Assembly (NCBI RefSeq): GCF_031656215.1
Contig: NZ_CP134228.1
Span: 4,731,001 to 4,795,000, forward strand
Source of the DNA: Mesorhizobium koreense
GTDB lineage: Bacteria; Pseudomonadota; Alphaproteobacteria; Rhizobiales; Rhizobiaceae
Length of the DNA stretch: 64,000 nt
Direction: 5' to 3'
Shown: piece after piece, positions 54,006 to 63,080 of the stretch
Numbering within the stretch: the stretch's first letter is position 1
How the letters are laid out: the number at the start of each line of letters is the position of its first letter
Position numbers and translations under genes: made by a program
The notes under the pieces: generated by a model
Told to the model about the DNA's origin: nothing
Seen by the model: the letters and a program-made list of their open reading frames with translations, nothing else
Database searches by the model: none

Positions 54006-54950
54006 GTGTTCACCTCCGACAATCAACGCGCTTCGCTGTTCATGGTGCTGGCAATGGCAGCCTTCACCATCAACGACACGATCGTCAAGTTCGCATCGGA
54101 ATCCATCAATGTCGGGCAGGTCATGTTTGTGCGCGGCCTGTTCGCGACGCTCCTTGTCCTGCTGCTCGCCTGGCAGCAGCGGCTACTCAGCAATACAAGC
54201 AGCCTTCTTCACCCGATGGTCTGGCTCAGGATGACGGGCGAAATCGGCGGTACGGTGACCTATGTCATAGCGCTGGCGCATCTGCCGCTGCCCAACGTGG
54301 CGGCAATTTTTCAGGCGCTTCCGCTGGCGGTGACCATGGGCGCGGCCCTGTTCTTCGGCGAAGCGGTCGGCAGGCGTCGATGGATCGCCATCGCCATCGG
54401 CTTCCTCGGTACGCTGATCATCGTCCGGCCCGGCACGGAAGGTTTTGATGCCTTCTCGCTGCTCGTCCTTCTCTGTGTCGCATTCTGCGCGGTGCGCGAT
54501 CTCGCGACCAGGCGCATCCCGAACGAGGTTCCGACCCTACTCGTTTCTTCCGTCACCGCATTTACGATCGCGATTTGCGGAGCGATCCTCATGCTACCGA
54601 TGGGCGGCTGGTCGCCGATGGAGCCGGGCTTGATAGGGCTGCTCTTCGCGTGCGCCAGCTTCATGCTGGCCGGCTATATCTTCATCATCAAGGCGATGCG
54701 CACCGGCGAAGTCTCGGCGGTGGCGCCGTTTCGCTACACGACGCTGATCTGGGCCTTCGCGCTCGGTTTCCTGGTCTTCGGCAATGTGCCGGACCTCTAC
54801 ATGCTGGTCGGCGGAGCCGTCATCGCCGGTTCGGGCCTCTATACGCTCTACCGCGAGCGGCTGGTGTCGAAAAAGCGCGTGGCGGCGGAGACCGTGGTTT
54901 CGCCGACCATGGCGCCGACGGCGCGACACTATCGTCGCCTCCGCCAGTGA
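54006..54950 (+). CDS. DMT-superfamily (EamA) transporter
   Basis: Ten predicted helices in two EamA repeats (MAAFTINDTIVKFASESI; VAFCAVRDLATRRIPNEVP). Drug/metabolite exporter of unknown substrate. 314 residues with a basic tail. GTG start at 54006. Confidence 0.88.
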   Translation: MFTSDNQRASLFMVLAMAAFTINDTIVKFASESINVGQVMFVRGLFATLLVLLLAWQQRLLSNTSSLLHPMVWLRMTGEIGGTVTYVIALAHLPLPNVAAIFQALPLAVTMGAALFFGEAVGRRRWIAIAIGFLGTLIIVRPGTEGFDAFSLLVLLCVAFCAVRDLATRRIPNEVPTLLVSSVTAFTIAICGAILMLPMGGWSPMEPGLIGLLFACASFMLAGYIFIIKAMRTGEVSAVAPFRYTTLIWAFALGFLVFGNVPDLYMLVGGAVIAGSGLYTLYRERLVSKKRVAAETVVSPTMAPTARHYRRLRQ

Positions 54951-54962
54951 GGCGACAGGACA

Positions 54963-55796
54963 TCACCCTTTCACGCCGCCCGCCGTCAGACCGGCGACGA
55001 TGCGGCGCTGGAAGACAAGCACCAGGACGATCAGCGGAACGGTGACGATGACCGACGCCGCCATGATGCGGCCCCAGGGCACCTCGAAGGACGACGCACC
55101 GGAGAGAAGCGCGATCGCCACCGGGACGGTACGCTGGGTATCGGTCGAGATGAAGGTGAGAGCGAAGAGGAATTCGTTCCATGCCGCTATGAAGGCGAGC
55201 AGGCCCGTTGTCACCATCGCCGGCCACAGCATCGGGATGAAGATGCGCGTGACGATGGCGAAGGGCGATGCGCCGTCCATGATTGCCGCCTCCTCGATGC
55301 CCGTCGGCAAGTCGCGCATGAAGGCGGCCAGCACCCAGATCGTGAAGGGCAGCGTGAAGATCAGATAGGCGAAAACGAGCGACCACAGCGAATTATAGAG
55401 CCGGAAGGCGCTCACCATCTCGAACAACCCGGCAAGCACGGCGACCTGCGGGAACATCGAGACGGACAGGATGGTGAAGAGAAGCAGCCGCCGGCCGCGA
55501 AACCGAATGCGCGCCAGCGCATAGGACGCGGTAACGCCGAGCGACAGCGACAGCGCAACGGTCGCCGCCGCGACGATCAGCGAATTCAATATGTTGCGGG
55601 CGAAATGGCCGGTGCCGAGCACAGAAACGTAATTGGCGAGCGAGAAGGAGGACGGCCAGTAGTCGACGTGGAAGATAGCCTGGCCCGATTTGAACGAGGT
55701 GACGACCGCGTAATAGAACGGGAAGACGGATTCGAGCACGATCCCCGCCACGAGCAGGTAGAAGGCGACGACGCGGATCGGCCGCGGCACCCTCAT
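54963..55796 (-). CDS. Carbohydrate ABC transporter permease (MalG type)
   Basis: Six-helix inner-membrane permease with the EAA loop EEAAIMDGASPFAIVTRIFIP that contacts the ATPase. Overlaps the upstream permease by 4 bp. Together with the two upstream genes forms a sugar importer; no ATP-binding gene is next to it. Confidence 0.93.
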   Translation of the reverse strand: MRVPRPIRVVAFYLLVAGIVLESVFPFYYAVVTSFKSGQAIFHVDYWPSSFSLANYVSVLGTGHFARNILNSLIVAAATVALSLSLGVTASYALARIRFRGRRLLLFTILSVSMFPQVAVLAGLFEMVSAFRLYNSLWSLVFAYLIFTLPFTIWVLAAFMRDLPTGIEEAAIMDGASPFAIVTRIFIPMLWPAMVTTGLLAFIAAWNEFLFALTFISTDTQRTVPVAIALLSGASSFEVPWGRIMAASVIVTVPLIVLVLVFQRRIVAGLTAGGVKG

Positions 55797-56764
55797 CGCC
55801 GTTCCTCCGGGTTCAGGTGGCCGAGGCGGATGAAGAGGATGGTCACGAGAGCGATGACGAGGAAAAGCAGCGTCGAGGCCGCCGAACCGTAGGCGAATTT
55901 GTCGAAATAGAAGAGGTTCTGGCGCGCGAAGACCGACATGGTCTGCGTATGCTCATTGTCGGGCGTGAGCACGTAGATCAGATCGAAGACACGCAGCGCA
56001 TCGAGCGTGCGGAAGATCATGGCGACCAGCATGGCGGGCCGGATAAGCGGCAGGGTGATCTTCCAGAACACCTTGACGGGGTGGACGCCGTCCACCCGCG
56101 CCGCTTCGTAGATATCGGCAGGCAGCATCTGAAGCCCGGCGAGGATGAGCAGCGCCATGAAGGGCGTCGATTTCCAGATGTCGACGATCAGCACGGCCGC
56201 GAGCGCCGTATCGGGCGAGGCCGTCCAGGCTACGGGATGGGAAAGGATGCCGAGCCTCATCAACAGGTCGTTGAGGATGCCGAACTGGTCGTTCAGCATC
56301 CATGCCCACATCTTGGCCGAGACGATGGTCGGCACCGCCCAGGGCACGAGCACGGCGGCGCGGACAATGCCTCTGCCCCGGAATTCGGCATTCAGCACCA
56401 GCGCGATGATCGTGCCGAAGACCGTCTCGAAGAAAACGGAGATGGCGGCGAATTTCAGCGTGTTCCAGACGGCCGCCCACCAGAGCGGATCGACCAGGAG
56501 GCCGGACATATAGCGCCGGCCGCTCTCCAGCGTCAGCACGTGGAAATAGTTACGGAAACCGACGAATTTCGCGGCATCGAGATTGTCGAGCGAGGCGTCG
56601 GTGAGGCCGAACCAGATCGTGCGGGCAAGCGGCCAGGCGGCGATGGCGGCAAGCACGATCAGCATCGGCGCAAGGAACAGAATCGCGGCCGTGCCACGGC
56701 GACGGGCGAAGCGTGCGAAGGCGGAGCGCCCAAGGGGAGAACTCTTCGCGGGCGCGGCCGGCAT
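55793..56764 (-). CDS. Carbohydrate ABC transporter permease (MalF type)
   Basis: Six-helix permease with EAA motif YEAARVDGVHPVKVFWKITLP. Start directly abuts the stop of the binding-protein gene. Pairs with the next permease to form the channel. Confidence 0.93.
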   Translation of the reverse strand: MPAAPAKSSPLGRSAFARFARRRGTAAILFLAPMLIVLAAIAAWPLARTIWFGLTDASLDNLDAAKFVGFRNYFHVLTLESGRRYMSGLLVDPLWWAAVWNTLKFAAISVFFETVFGTIIALVLNAEFRGRGIVRAAVLVPWAVPTIVSAKMWAWMLNDQFGILNDLLMRLGILSHPVAWTASPDTALAAVLIVDIWKSTPFMALLILAGLQMLPADIYEAARVDGVHPVKVFWKITLPLIRPAMLVAMIFRTLDALRVFDLIYVLTPDNEHTQTMSVFARQNLFYFDKFAYGSAASTLLFLVIALVTILFIRLGHLNPEERR

Positions 56765-58027
56765 CTACCAGCCTCCCCCCTTCAGGTCGGTCAACTGCGC
56801 CTTGAGAAGTTCGAGATTGGCGGCCGCGGAGCCCTCGCCGGAAAGCGTGTTGTGGACGGCGGTCCAGAAATCGGAGGAGACTTCGTTGTATTTCGATCCC
56901 GTCGCCGCCGTCGGCCGCGCAACGGCGCTTTCCAGCACCTTCTTCCAGCGCGGGATGATCGGCTGCTTCTCGGCGATCTCCGCATCGTTATAGAGAGAAC
57001 GCAATGTCGGCAGGCGCGAACTCTTGAGCGCGCGGTATTTCTGCGCATGCGCCGAGGCCAGGAAAAGCGCCAGTTGGATGGCCGCCTTCGGGTGCCTCGA
57101 ATATTTCGAGACGGCGAGCGCCCAGCCGCCGAGCGTCGCGGCGGGCTCTCCGCCCTTCCCTGCTGGTAACGGCACGGCATCGAACTTGCCCTTGATCGGC
57201 GAATCCTCGCCGTTTCCAAGTGCATAGGCATAGGGCCAGTTGCGCATGAATACGGCGTTACCGGTCTGCCAGACGCCGCGCGATTCCTCTTCCTGATAGG
57301 CAAGCACACCCGGCGGCGCGATGGTGCCGATCCATGATTTCGCCTGCAGAAGCGCCTTTTCGGCTTTCGGATTATCGACGGAGACCGTGCCATCCGGCTC
57401 GACGACATGGCCGCCGCCATGCGACGCGATCCATTCGAGCGCGTTGCAGGTCAGACCTTCATAGGCCGCGCCCTGAAAGACGAAGCCCCACATCGTCGGG
57501 TTACCGGCCTTGCGCTCGCCTTCCATGACCGCCTTCGCGGTCGCAGCCATGTCGGCCCAATTCTTCGGCACTTCCTTGCCGTATTTGTCGAGCAGATCCT
57601 TGCGGTAGTAGAGGGCCGGCGCGTCCGCGAACATGGGCAGGGCCACGAGCCGCCTGTCGACGGTCTGCGAATCGAGGATCGTCTTGAATTCGTCGGGCGC
57701 GATCTTCTGCGCATAGGGCGCCAGATCGATGAATTGCGCGGCAAGCTGCGGCGCCCAGATGATGTCGGTCTGGTAGACATCGACATCGGCGTCACGGGCG
57801 GCGAGCCACAGGCGGTATTGCGCGAACTGATCCGTCGATGAGGACGGCATGGTAACGATATCGACGCTGTGTCCGGTCTTCTCGTGAAACTCCGCGAGCA
57901 GCGCCCGCATGTCGTTCAGATCGTTGCCGACCGATCCGGTGACGATCGAAAGCTCCGCCGCGCGGCTCGCCGCAATAGGAATTGTTGCGGCCAAAAGAAG
58001 CGTGGCGAGCGTTTTGGTCCAGTTCAC
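56765..58027 (-). CDS. Extracellular sugar-binding protein of an ABC importer
   Basis: 420-residue periplasmic binding protein with signal peptide (residues 1-23, ending SRA-AE). Family 1 carbohydrate-binding features: VDVYQTDIIWAPQLAAQFIDL, ALPMFADAPALYYRKDLLDKYG and GVWQTGNAVFMRNWPYAYAL. Resembles trehalose/maltose-type (ThuE-like) binders; the sugar is not certain. GTG start. First gene of the three-gene operon. Confidence 0.9.
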   Translation of the reverse strand: MNWTKTLATLLLAATIPIAASRAAELSIVTGSVGNDLNDMRALLAEFHEKTGHSVDIVTMPSSSTDQFAQYRLWLAARDADVDVYQTDIIWAPQLAAQFIDLAPYAQKIAPDEFKTILDSQTVDRRLVALPMFADAPALYYRKDLLDKYGKEVPKNWADMAATAKAVMEGERKAGNPTMWGFVFQGAAYEGLTCNALEWIASHGGGHVVEPDGTVSVDNPKAEKALLQAKSWIGTIAPPGVLAYQEEESRGVWQTGNAVFMRNWPYAYALGNGEDSPIKGKFDAVPLPAGKGGEPAATLGGWALAVSKYSRHPKAAIQLALFLASAHAQKYRALKSSRLPTLRSLYNDAEIAEKQPIIPRWKKVLESAVARPTAATGSKYNEVSSDFWTAVHNTLSGEGSAAANLELLKAQLTDLKGGGW

Positions 58028-58175
58028 CTGTCCTCTCCCGGCATCCTCCTCGTGACGTGGCTACTCTGCATGCCCTTCACTTAGGGCAAAGGTCTGAGAG
58101 GGCGACCGGTAGGCGGGCGGGCGGAATTGGAATAGGCTTTCACCAGAATAGCGAAACTGACTGGAGGACCGAGCC

Positions 58176-59060
58176 ATGCTTCCCCTGTTCGACATGATCG
58201 CCAATGCGCAGAACGGCAACGGCATCGAGGCGCTGTCGCGCCAGTTCGGCCTTTCGCAGCAGCAGACGCAGGCAGCCTTGCAGGCGCTGATGCCGGCCTT
58301 CAGCCAGGGCCTGAAACGCAATGCGTCGGACCCCTACGGCATGGCGGATTTCATGAAGGCCATGGCGAGCGGCCAGCACGCCAAATATTTCGAGGACGCG
58401 GCACGCGCCAACTCGCCGGAAGGCGTGGCCGAGGGGAACGGCATTCTTGGCCATCTGTTCGGCTCAAAGGATCTGAGCAATGCCGTCACCAGCCAGGCGG
58501 CCCAGATGACCGGCATCGGCCAGAACATCCTTGCCCAGATGCTGCCCGTCATCGCCTCGATGGTCATGGGCGGGCTGTTCAAGCAGTCCACCGGCCAGAT
58601 GCCAGGCTCCGGCTCCAGCGCGAACGCCGGCGGCGGGCTCCTCGGCCAGATCATGGAGCAGATGATGCGCGGCGGTATGGGCGGCGCAACGAGCCCGCAG
58701 GCCTCGGCACCGGGCGGCGGTGCAGGGGCCGAAAACCCCTTCGGCAAGATACTGGAAGGCATGTTCGGCGGCGCGGCCGGACAAGCAGGCTCCGGCGGGA
58801 TGGGCGACATGGCCGGCAATCCGTGGGGCAAGATGCTGGAGGACATGCTGGGCGGCGGACAGGGAGCCCAGCCTTCTCCGCAGCCGACGCCCCGGTCCTC
58901 GCCCGAGCCCCAGGCCAACCCAAGCGGCCGACCGCGCAATCCTTACGACGATCTCTTCGGCAAGATGTTCGAGGCCGGCAGCGACGTCCGCGACGAGCAC
59001 GAGAAGGCGATGGGTTCGATCTTCGACCAGTTCATGAAAGGCATGGACCGGCGGGTGTGA
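58176..59060 (+). CDS. DUF937 family protein
   Basis: 294 residues. N-terminal ~150 residues form the DUF937 helical domain (MLPLFDMIANAQNGNGIEAL; FGLSQQQTQAALQALMPAFSQGL). The rest is Gly/Met/Pro/Gln-rich with repeats of the type NPFGKILEGMFGG and NPWGKMLEDMLGG, and a DDLFGKMFEAG near the end. No signal peptide. Function unknown. GGAGG lies upstream of the ATG. Confidence 0.85.
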   Translation: MLPLFDMIANAQNGNGIEALSRQFGLSQQQTQAALQALMPAFSQGLKRNASDPYGMADFMKAMASGQHAKYFEDAARANSPEGVAEGNGILGHLFGSKDLSNAVTSQAAQMTGIGQNILAQMLPVIASMVMGGLFKQSTGQMPGSGSSANAGGGLLGQIMEQMMRGGMGGATSPQASAPGGGAGAENPFGKILEGMFGGAAGQAGSGGMGDMAGNPWGKMLEDMLGGGQGAQPSPQPTPRSSPEPQANPSGRPRNPYDDLFGKMFEAGSDVRDEHEKAMGSIFDQFMKGMDRRV

Positions 59061-59516
59061 GGCTGGCCTGCCGCAGCATTTTGCAGCCGGACGGAGTCGG
59101 CTGGTGTCGCGCAAATGCGGCAAGGGAAGCCAAGCTGGAGCAGCGGGGGTCGCGTTCGTCGGAACCGCCGGTGCCCCATGCGACCGTCGCGGTGGTCGCC
59201 GCGGCCAACGACGTAGACGGTTCTCGGCATCGCACGAAATGACAGCTTCCCGGTTGGTCTGACTGCCGTATCGCTCATGTGCCATTTGCCGCTCACCGCG
59301 CGCTTACTTCGGCTGAAACGCTTCAGCAGCAGCGGCGAGAAGAGGACGGCCTGGCCGTGGACCGCGCCTCGCTCGAATGTGTGCCGTTGACGCAGTGGCA
59401 AGAGCCGCATAACCAAGGGAACCGAAGCGCTCCCCTCACGTCTGTTCCGCAATGAAAGACCATCCGTGCTTGCCCTGGTCCGAGTGGGAATTCGGCCTCA
59501 CGGCGGCGCCAGAAGC
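59061..59516. other. Intergenic region without clear gene
   Basis: Short overlapping open frames on both strands only, none with a ribosome-binding site and family match. It may hold decayed coding sequence, but I cannot name it. Confidence 0.4.
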
Positions 59517-60950
59517 ATGCAGGAAATGAGTTCGCAGCCAGAAATCCGCACGACCGAACGCGCCCGCGATGCGGCAGAGGCAACCGAACCCGTCCGCCGC
59601 GGCATGGTGTTCGCTATCGTGGCCCTCACGCTCCTGATGATGTCGATTGATTCGACGATCGTTGCCACGGTGCTCCATTCCTTGCAGCAAGGGCTCGGAA
59701 CAACGGTCAACTGGGCCGGATGGACCCTTACGGCATATTCCTTCGGCTTCGTGGTCATGCTGCCGATCAGCGGCAGGCTGAGCGAGCAATATGGCCGCCG
59801 CAGGGTCTTTATCGGCTCAGTCGTCACCTTCACCCTGGCGTCGCTGTTTTGCGGCCTGGCCGACAGCATCTTTGCGCTCATCGCGCTTCGCGCGCTGCAG
59901 GCGATCGGCGGAGCGGGCTTCACACCCTCGGCAACCGGTATCATCGTCGATCATTTTGGCGATGCGCGGGATCGTGCGGTCAGCCTGTTCGGCAGCGTCT
60001 TTCCGATTGGCGCGATGGTCGGGCCGATCTTCGGTGGCCTGTTCGTTTCCTATTGGACATGGAGGGTCGCGTTCCTGGTCAACGTTCCGATCGGGATCGC
60101 CGTCATCATACTGGCATTGCGTTACATACCGCGCGACCTGCCTCGGCGGCAGAAGACACGTTTCGGCATGGACCTCCCAGGCATGTTGCTGCTTGGCAGC
60201 GGATTGCTCGCGGCCATGCTTGCCGTGACCTATCTCGGGGAGGATAACACGAGTGTGTGGTCGCCGGCATTCGCCGCACCGCTGGCAATCGCGATCATCG
60301 CCACAGGGCTGTTCTTTCGGCACATCGACCGCTCCACCCACCCGTTTGTCTCGCCGCAACTGATTCACGGGCCGAATTTCGGGGCCGTCAACCTCGTCAA
60401 TATGATTTTCGGCGGCATCACCATCGGGGTGGTAGCACTTATCCCGCTCTATGCCGCCAATCGCTATGGGATCGGTCCGCTCGACGCTGGCACCTTGCTG
60501 ATCGCGCAGGGGATCGCGACCATAATGATGTCGGTCACGATGGCGCTGGCGCTGCGTCGCACCGGCCATCGACCACCGATCTTTGCCGGCGGTATCGTTA
60601 TTGCTATCGGAACGGTTCTGCTGGCCTTCAGACCGGCATTCGGCATCCCGCCCTATGCATGGCTGGCTGGCGCGGCATTCCTCATCGGCGCCGGCCTGGG
60701 GACAATCAATCCGGCAAGCCGTAATGCCGGGCTTCAACTGGCGCCCAAGCAGGCCTCGACCCTGGCCGCGCTCCGCACCCTTTCCCTGCAGACGGGGTCG
60801 ATCGTCACGATCTCGACTACCACCGCGATCCTCGCCGGATCCACCGATCCCGGCAACGTTCAGGCCTGGGTCTATACCGTGGCGGCTCTGCTGCTTGTCG
60901 CGGCGCTACCGCTTATTTCCCGCGTTCCAGAGCATCACGGCTCCTGGTGA
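59517..60950 (+). CDS. DHA2-type MFS transporter
   Basis: Major-facilitator protein with 12-14 helices. Antiporter family motifs: motif A region GRLSEQYGRRRVFIGS, motif C-like FPIGAMVGPIFGGLF, and D1-like SIDSTIVATVLHSL in helix 1. Drug or metabolite exporter. ATG 59517 is set by the family N-terminus; the frame is open to 59466. Confidence 0.88.
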   Translation: MQEMSSQPEIRTTERARDAAEATEPVRRGMVFAIVALTLLMMSIDSTIVATVLHSLQQGLGTTVNWAGWTLTAYSFGFVVMLPISGRLSEQYGRRRVFIGSVVTFTLASLFCGLADSIFALIALRALQAIGGAGFTPSATGIIVDHFGDARDRAVSLFGSVFPIGAMVGPIFGGLFVSYWTWRVAFLVNVPIGIAVIILALRYIPRDLPRRQKTRFGMDLPGMLLLGSGLLAAMLAVTYLGEDNTSVWSPAFAAPLAIAIIATGLFFRHIDRSTHPFVSPQLIHGPNFGAVNLVNMIFGGITIGVVALIPLYAANRYGIGPLDAGTLLIAQGIATIMMSVTMALALRRTGHRPPIFAGGIVIAIGTVLLAFRPAFGIPPYAWLAGAAFLIGAGLGTINPASRNAGLQLAPKQASTLAALRTLSLQTGSIVTISTTTAILAGSTDPGNVQAWVYTVAALLLVAALPLISRVPEHHGSW

Positions 60951-61523
60951 GGCGGGAGCAGGCGTCGTAGCCGGGTGCCATCGTCCTCTGCTCGCAGATC
61001 GAATGGTTCGGCGCCGGATGATCGGCAGGTACGGGCAATTCGCCGGCGAGGTGCCGATCCTGCAATCCTCTATCGGAACGACGAGCGAACAGGCATGAAC
61101 AGAAAGCGCCGGGATTGCTCCCAGCGCCTCCCTGTCAATTCAGAACCACCGGGGCGGCCCTGATGTTGACGGTCCGAAATGACTGCTCTTTTGCAAAAGC
61201 ATCGTCTTCCGGAACCGCTCCCGCGCTGCCCGAAGGCTTCGCAGGGCGCACCATCGAAGGACTACCGGCCCTTCATGGCAGCATCGGTCCAACGCCAGCG
61301 TTTGCAACCGCTTTTCGTCGGCTCCCGCCGGTCTCCGGCTGCGCATCCTCCGGCGAACCTTCGGATGCCCTTCCGGGGCGGGTCCCTGGAACTCCCGAGG
61401 TTCGATCCGCCGACCAAACGAACCATCCATCGGGACCTGAGATGATTGAAGGCTAACCCGGAGAGCGGGCGATGCCAATTACCGCGCGCCTGTGGAAAAC
61501 GTGGTTAACGGGCAAAACTCGAT
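60951..61523. other. Intergenic region without clear gene
   Basis: 570 bp between the MFS gene and the DUF1127 transcript end. Small open frames occur on both strands but lack family similarity and convincing ribosome-binding sites. A weak hairpin GCGCCGGGA/TCCCAGCGC lies shortly after the MFS gene. Confidence 0.45.
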
Positions 61524-61553
61524 AAAAAAAGCCCGGCCCTTGGAGGGCCGGGC
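61524..61553 (-). terminator. Terminator of the DUF1127 transcript
   Basis: On the minus strand: perfect 9-bp stem GCCCGGCCC/GGGCCGGGC with a 5-nt loop followed by seven U. Confidence 0.95.
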
Positions 61554-61605
61554 AGCGAGCAGGCAACCGGTGGGAGCCGGTAGGGGAGTGAGATGCCTGC
61601 GATAC
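61524..61605 (-). ncRNA. Candidate small RNA with CUCCC anti-Shine-Dalgarno loops
   Basis: Between the DUF1127 stop and its terminator the minus-strand RNA folds into an outer 7-bp stem GCAGGCA/UGCCUGC (61559-61565 with 61594-61600). It encloses an inner hairpin ACCGG-CUCCCA-CCGGU and an unpaired UCACUCCCCU. Both exposed CUCCC motifs can pair with Shine-Dalgarno sequences. The location, just downstream of DUF1127 and next to an LsrB/VtlR-like gene, fits two known situations: alphaproteobacterial CUCCC-loop (cuckoo/CcsR-type) RNAs following DUF1127 genes, and AbcR sRNAs encoded near lsrB. It could instead be a structured 3' untranslated region. Confidence 0.55.
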
Positions 61606-61632
61606 GGATTAGCGGACGTGTCGATACTCCGC

Positions 61633-61911
61633 TCAGCAAACCTGGCGCGCGGCATCTTCGCGGGCGGACGCGATCGAGCCCAGACGAGCGGTCGGATCGA
61701 TGCCGAGCGGCGAGCGCACGGCGATATGCAGATCGGAGCGGGTGAGGCCGATATCGGCCAGTTCGATGTCCGTCATGGCGCCGAGGCGATAGATTTCGCG
61801 GCGGTTTTTCAGCGCGCGGGCGAAGGCGAAGAAACGCTGGAGGACGCGCACGAAGATCACCGGGCGCGATGAAGCGGTCATCGGCAGGGCGGCGTGTTCG
61901 AGCGTCGTCAT
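61633..61911 (-). CDS. DUF1127 small protein
   Basis: 92-residue protein with the C-terminal-half DUF1127 (YjiS-like) domain: RREIYRLGAMTDIELADIGLTRSDLHIAV. These small basic proteins may bind RNA or act in stress and phosphate/carbon adaptation. ATG 61911 follows AAGGAG. Divergent from the LysR-type gene, 175 bp apart; VtlR of Brucella is reported to activate genes of this class. Confidence 0.9.
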   Translation of the reverse strand: MTTLEHAALPMTASSRPVIFVRVLQRFFAFARALKNRREIYRLGAMTDIELADIGLTRSDLHIAVRSPLGIDPTARLGSIASAREDAARQVC

Positions 61912-62086
61912 TTCATTTCTCCTTCTGTGTAGCAACGCCAATGATCTGCAGGAAGCGCCGGGAGGATGCGCATATCCGCGATCGTTCGCGCCTTTCGGTG
62001 GACCATCAAACTATGCCACCGACCTATTGATTAGTCGAACGAATGTTTTTAATCTTTAGCATCAACTATTCTGATGGGAATTCGCG

Positions 62087-63043
62087 ATGGCCACGCCGCT
62101 CGATCTCGACCAGCTCCAGACCTTCATCGCCATTGCCGACACAGGCAGCTTCACCAAGGCGGCCGATGGCGTGCACCGGACGCAATCCGCCGTCTCCATG
62201 CAGATGCGGCGGCTGGAAGAGCGCATCGGCAAGCCACTCTTCGAGAAGGAAGGCCGCACCAACAAGCTGACGGACGAAGGCGAAAAGCTGCTCGTCTATG
62301 CGCGCCGCCTGATGCAGCTCAACCGCGAGACACTCGCAGCCTTCGACGACGCCCAGCTCGAAGGGCATATCCGCATCGGCACGCCGGACGATTATGCCGA
62401 CCGCTTCCTGCCCGAGATCATGGCGCGCTTCGGGCGCTCCAACCCGAGAGTGGAACTTTCAGTCATCTGCGAGCCGAGCCCCAACCTCGATGCGCTTATC
62501 CGGCGCGGCGCGCTCGACATCGCGCTCGTCACACAGAACGACGAGGTCCGGCATTCCGAAGTCGTACGGCGAGAGCCGCTTCTGTGGGTCTGTTCCGCCA
62601 ACCATTCGACGCATGAGGCCGAAGTACTGCCGATGGCCTTCGGCCGGCCGGGCTGCATCTGGCGGCAAGCGGCGTGCGAGATGCTGGAAAGCAAGGGACA
62701 AGACTATCGCGTGCTCTTCACCAGTTGGTCGGCGACGGTGGTGGCTGCGGCCGTGCTGTCGGGGCTCGCCATCTCGGTCCTGCCGGAATGCGCGCTCCGG
62801 CCAGGCATGCGCGTGCTCGGCGAGGCGGACGGATTCGGCAGGCTGCCGGATTGCCAGATCGGCATCATGCGCGGCCATACCGGCCATACCGAGATCGTCG
62901 AAGCGCTGGCGCGGCATATCGCGGAAAGCCTCGACAACATCTCCGTGCCGGCGCCGGACGAGACCGGCAGCTTCGATTTCGCCGCCTTCGCCGCGGCGCG
63001 CGGGCGGCGGCTGAAGCCAAGCCACATCCTGCCGGGGTGGTAG
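62087..63043 (+). CDS. lsrB: LysR-family regulator, LsrB/VtlR type
   Basis: 318-residue LTTR. N-terminal helix-turn-helix [22 protein letters not shown]; effector domain with conserved [30 protein letters not shown] and [16 protein letters not shown]-like segment. Overall match is to the rhizobial LsrB / Brucella VtlR group that controls redox, lipopolysaccharide and small-RNA genes. Several Cys are present, as in redox-sensing LsrB. Assignment is from remembered sequence resemblance; a search would settle it. Confidence 0.85.
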   Translation: MATPLDLDQLQTFIAIADTGSFTKAADGVHRTQSAVSMQMRRLEERIGKPLFEKEGRTNKLTDEGEKLLVYARRLMQLNRETLAAFDDAQLEGHIRIGTPDDYADRFLPEIMARFGRSNPRVELSVICEPSPNLDALIRRGALDIALVTQNDEVRHSEVVRREPLLWVCSANHSTHEAEVLPMAFGRPGCIWRQAACEMLESKGQDYRVLFTSWSATVVAAAVLSGLAISVLPECALRPGMRVLGEADGFGRLPDCQIGIMRGHTGHTEIVEALARHIAESLDNISVPAPDETGSFDFAAFAAARGRRLKPSHILPGW

Positions 63044-63080
63044 GGTTGACGGCGGCCGGGGACCTTCCTCCAATACGCCC

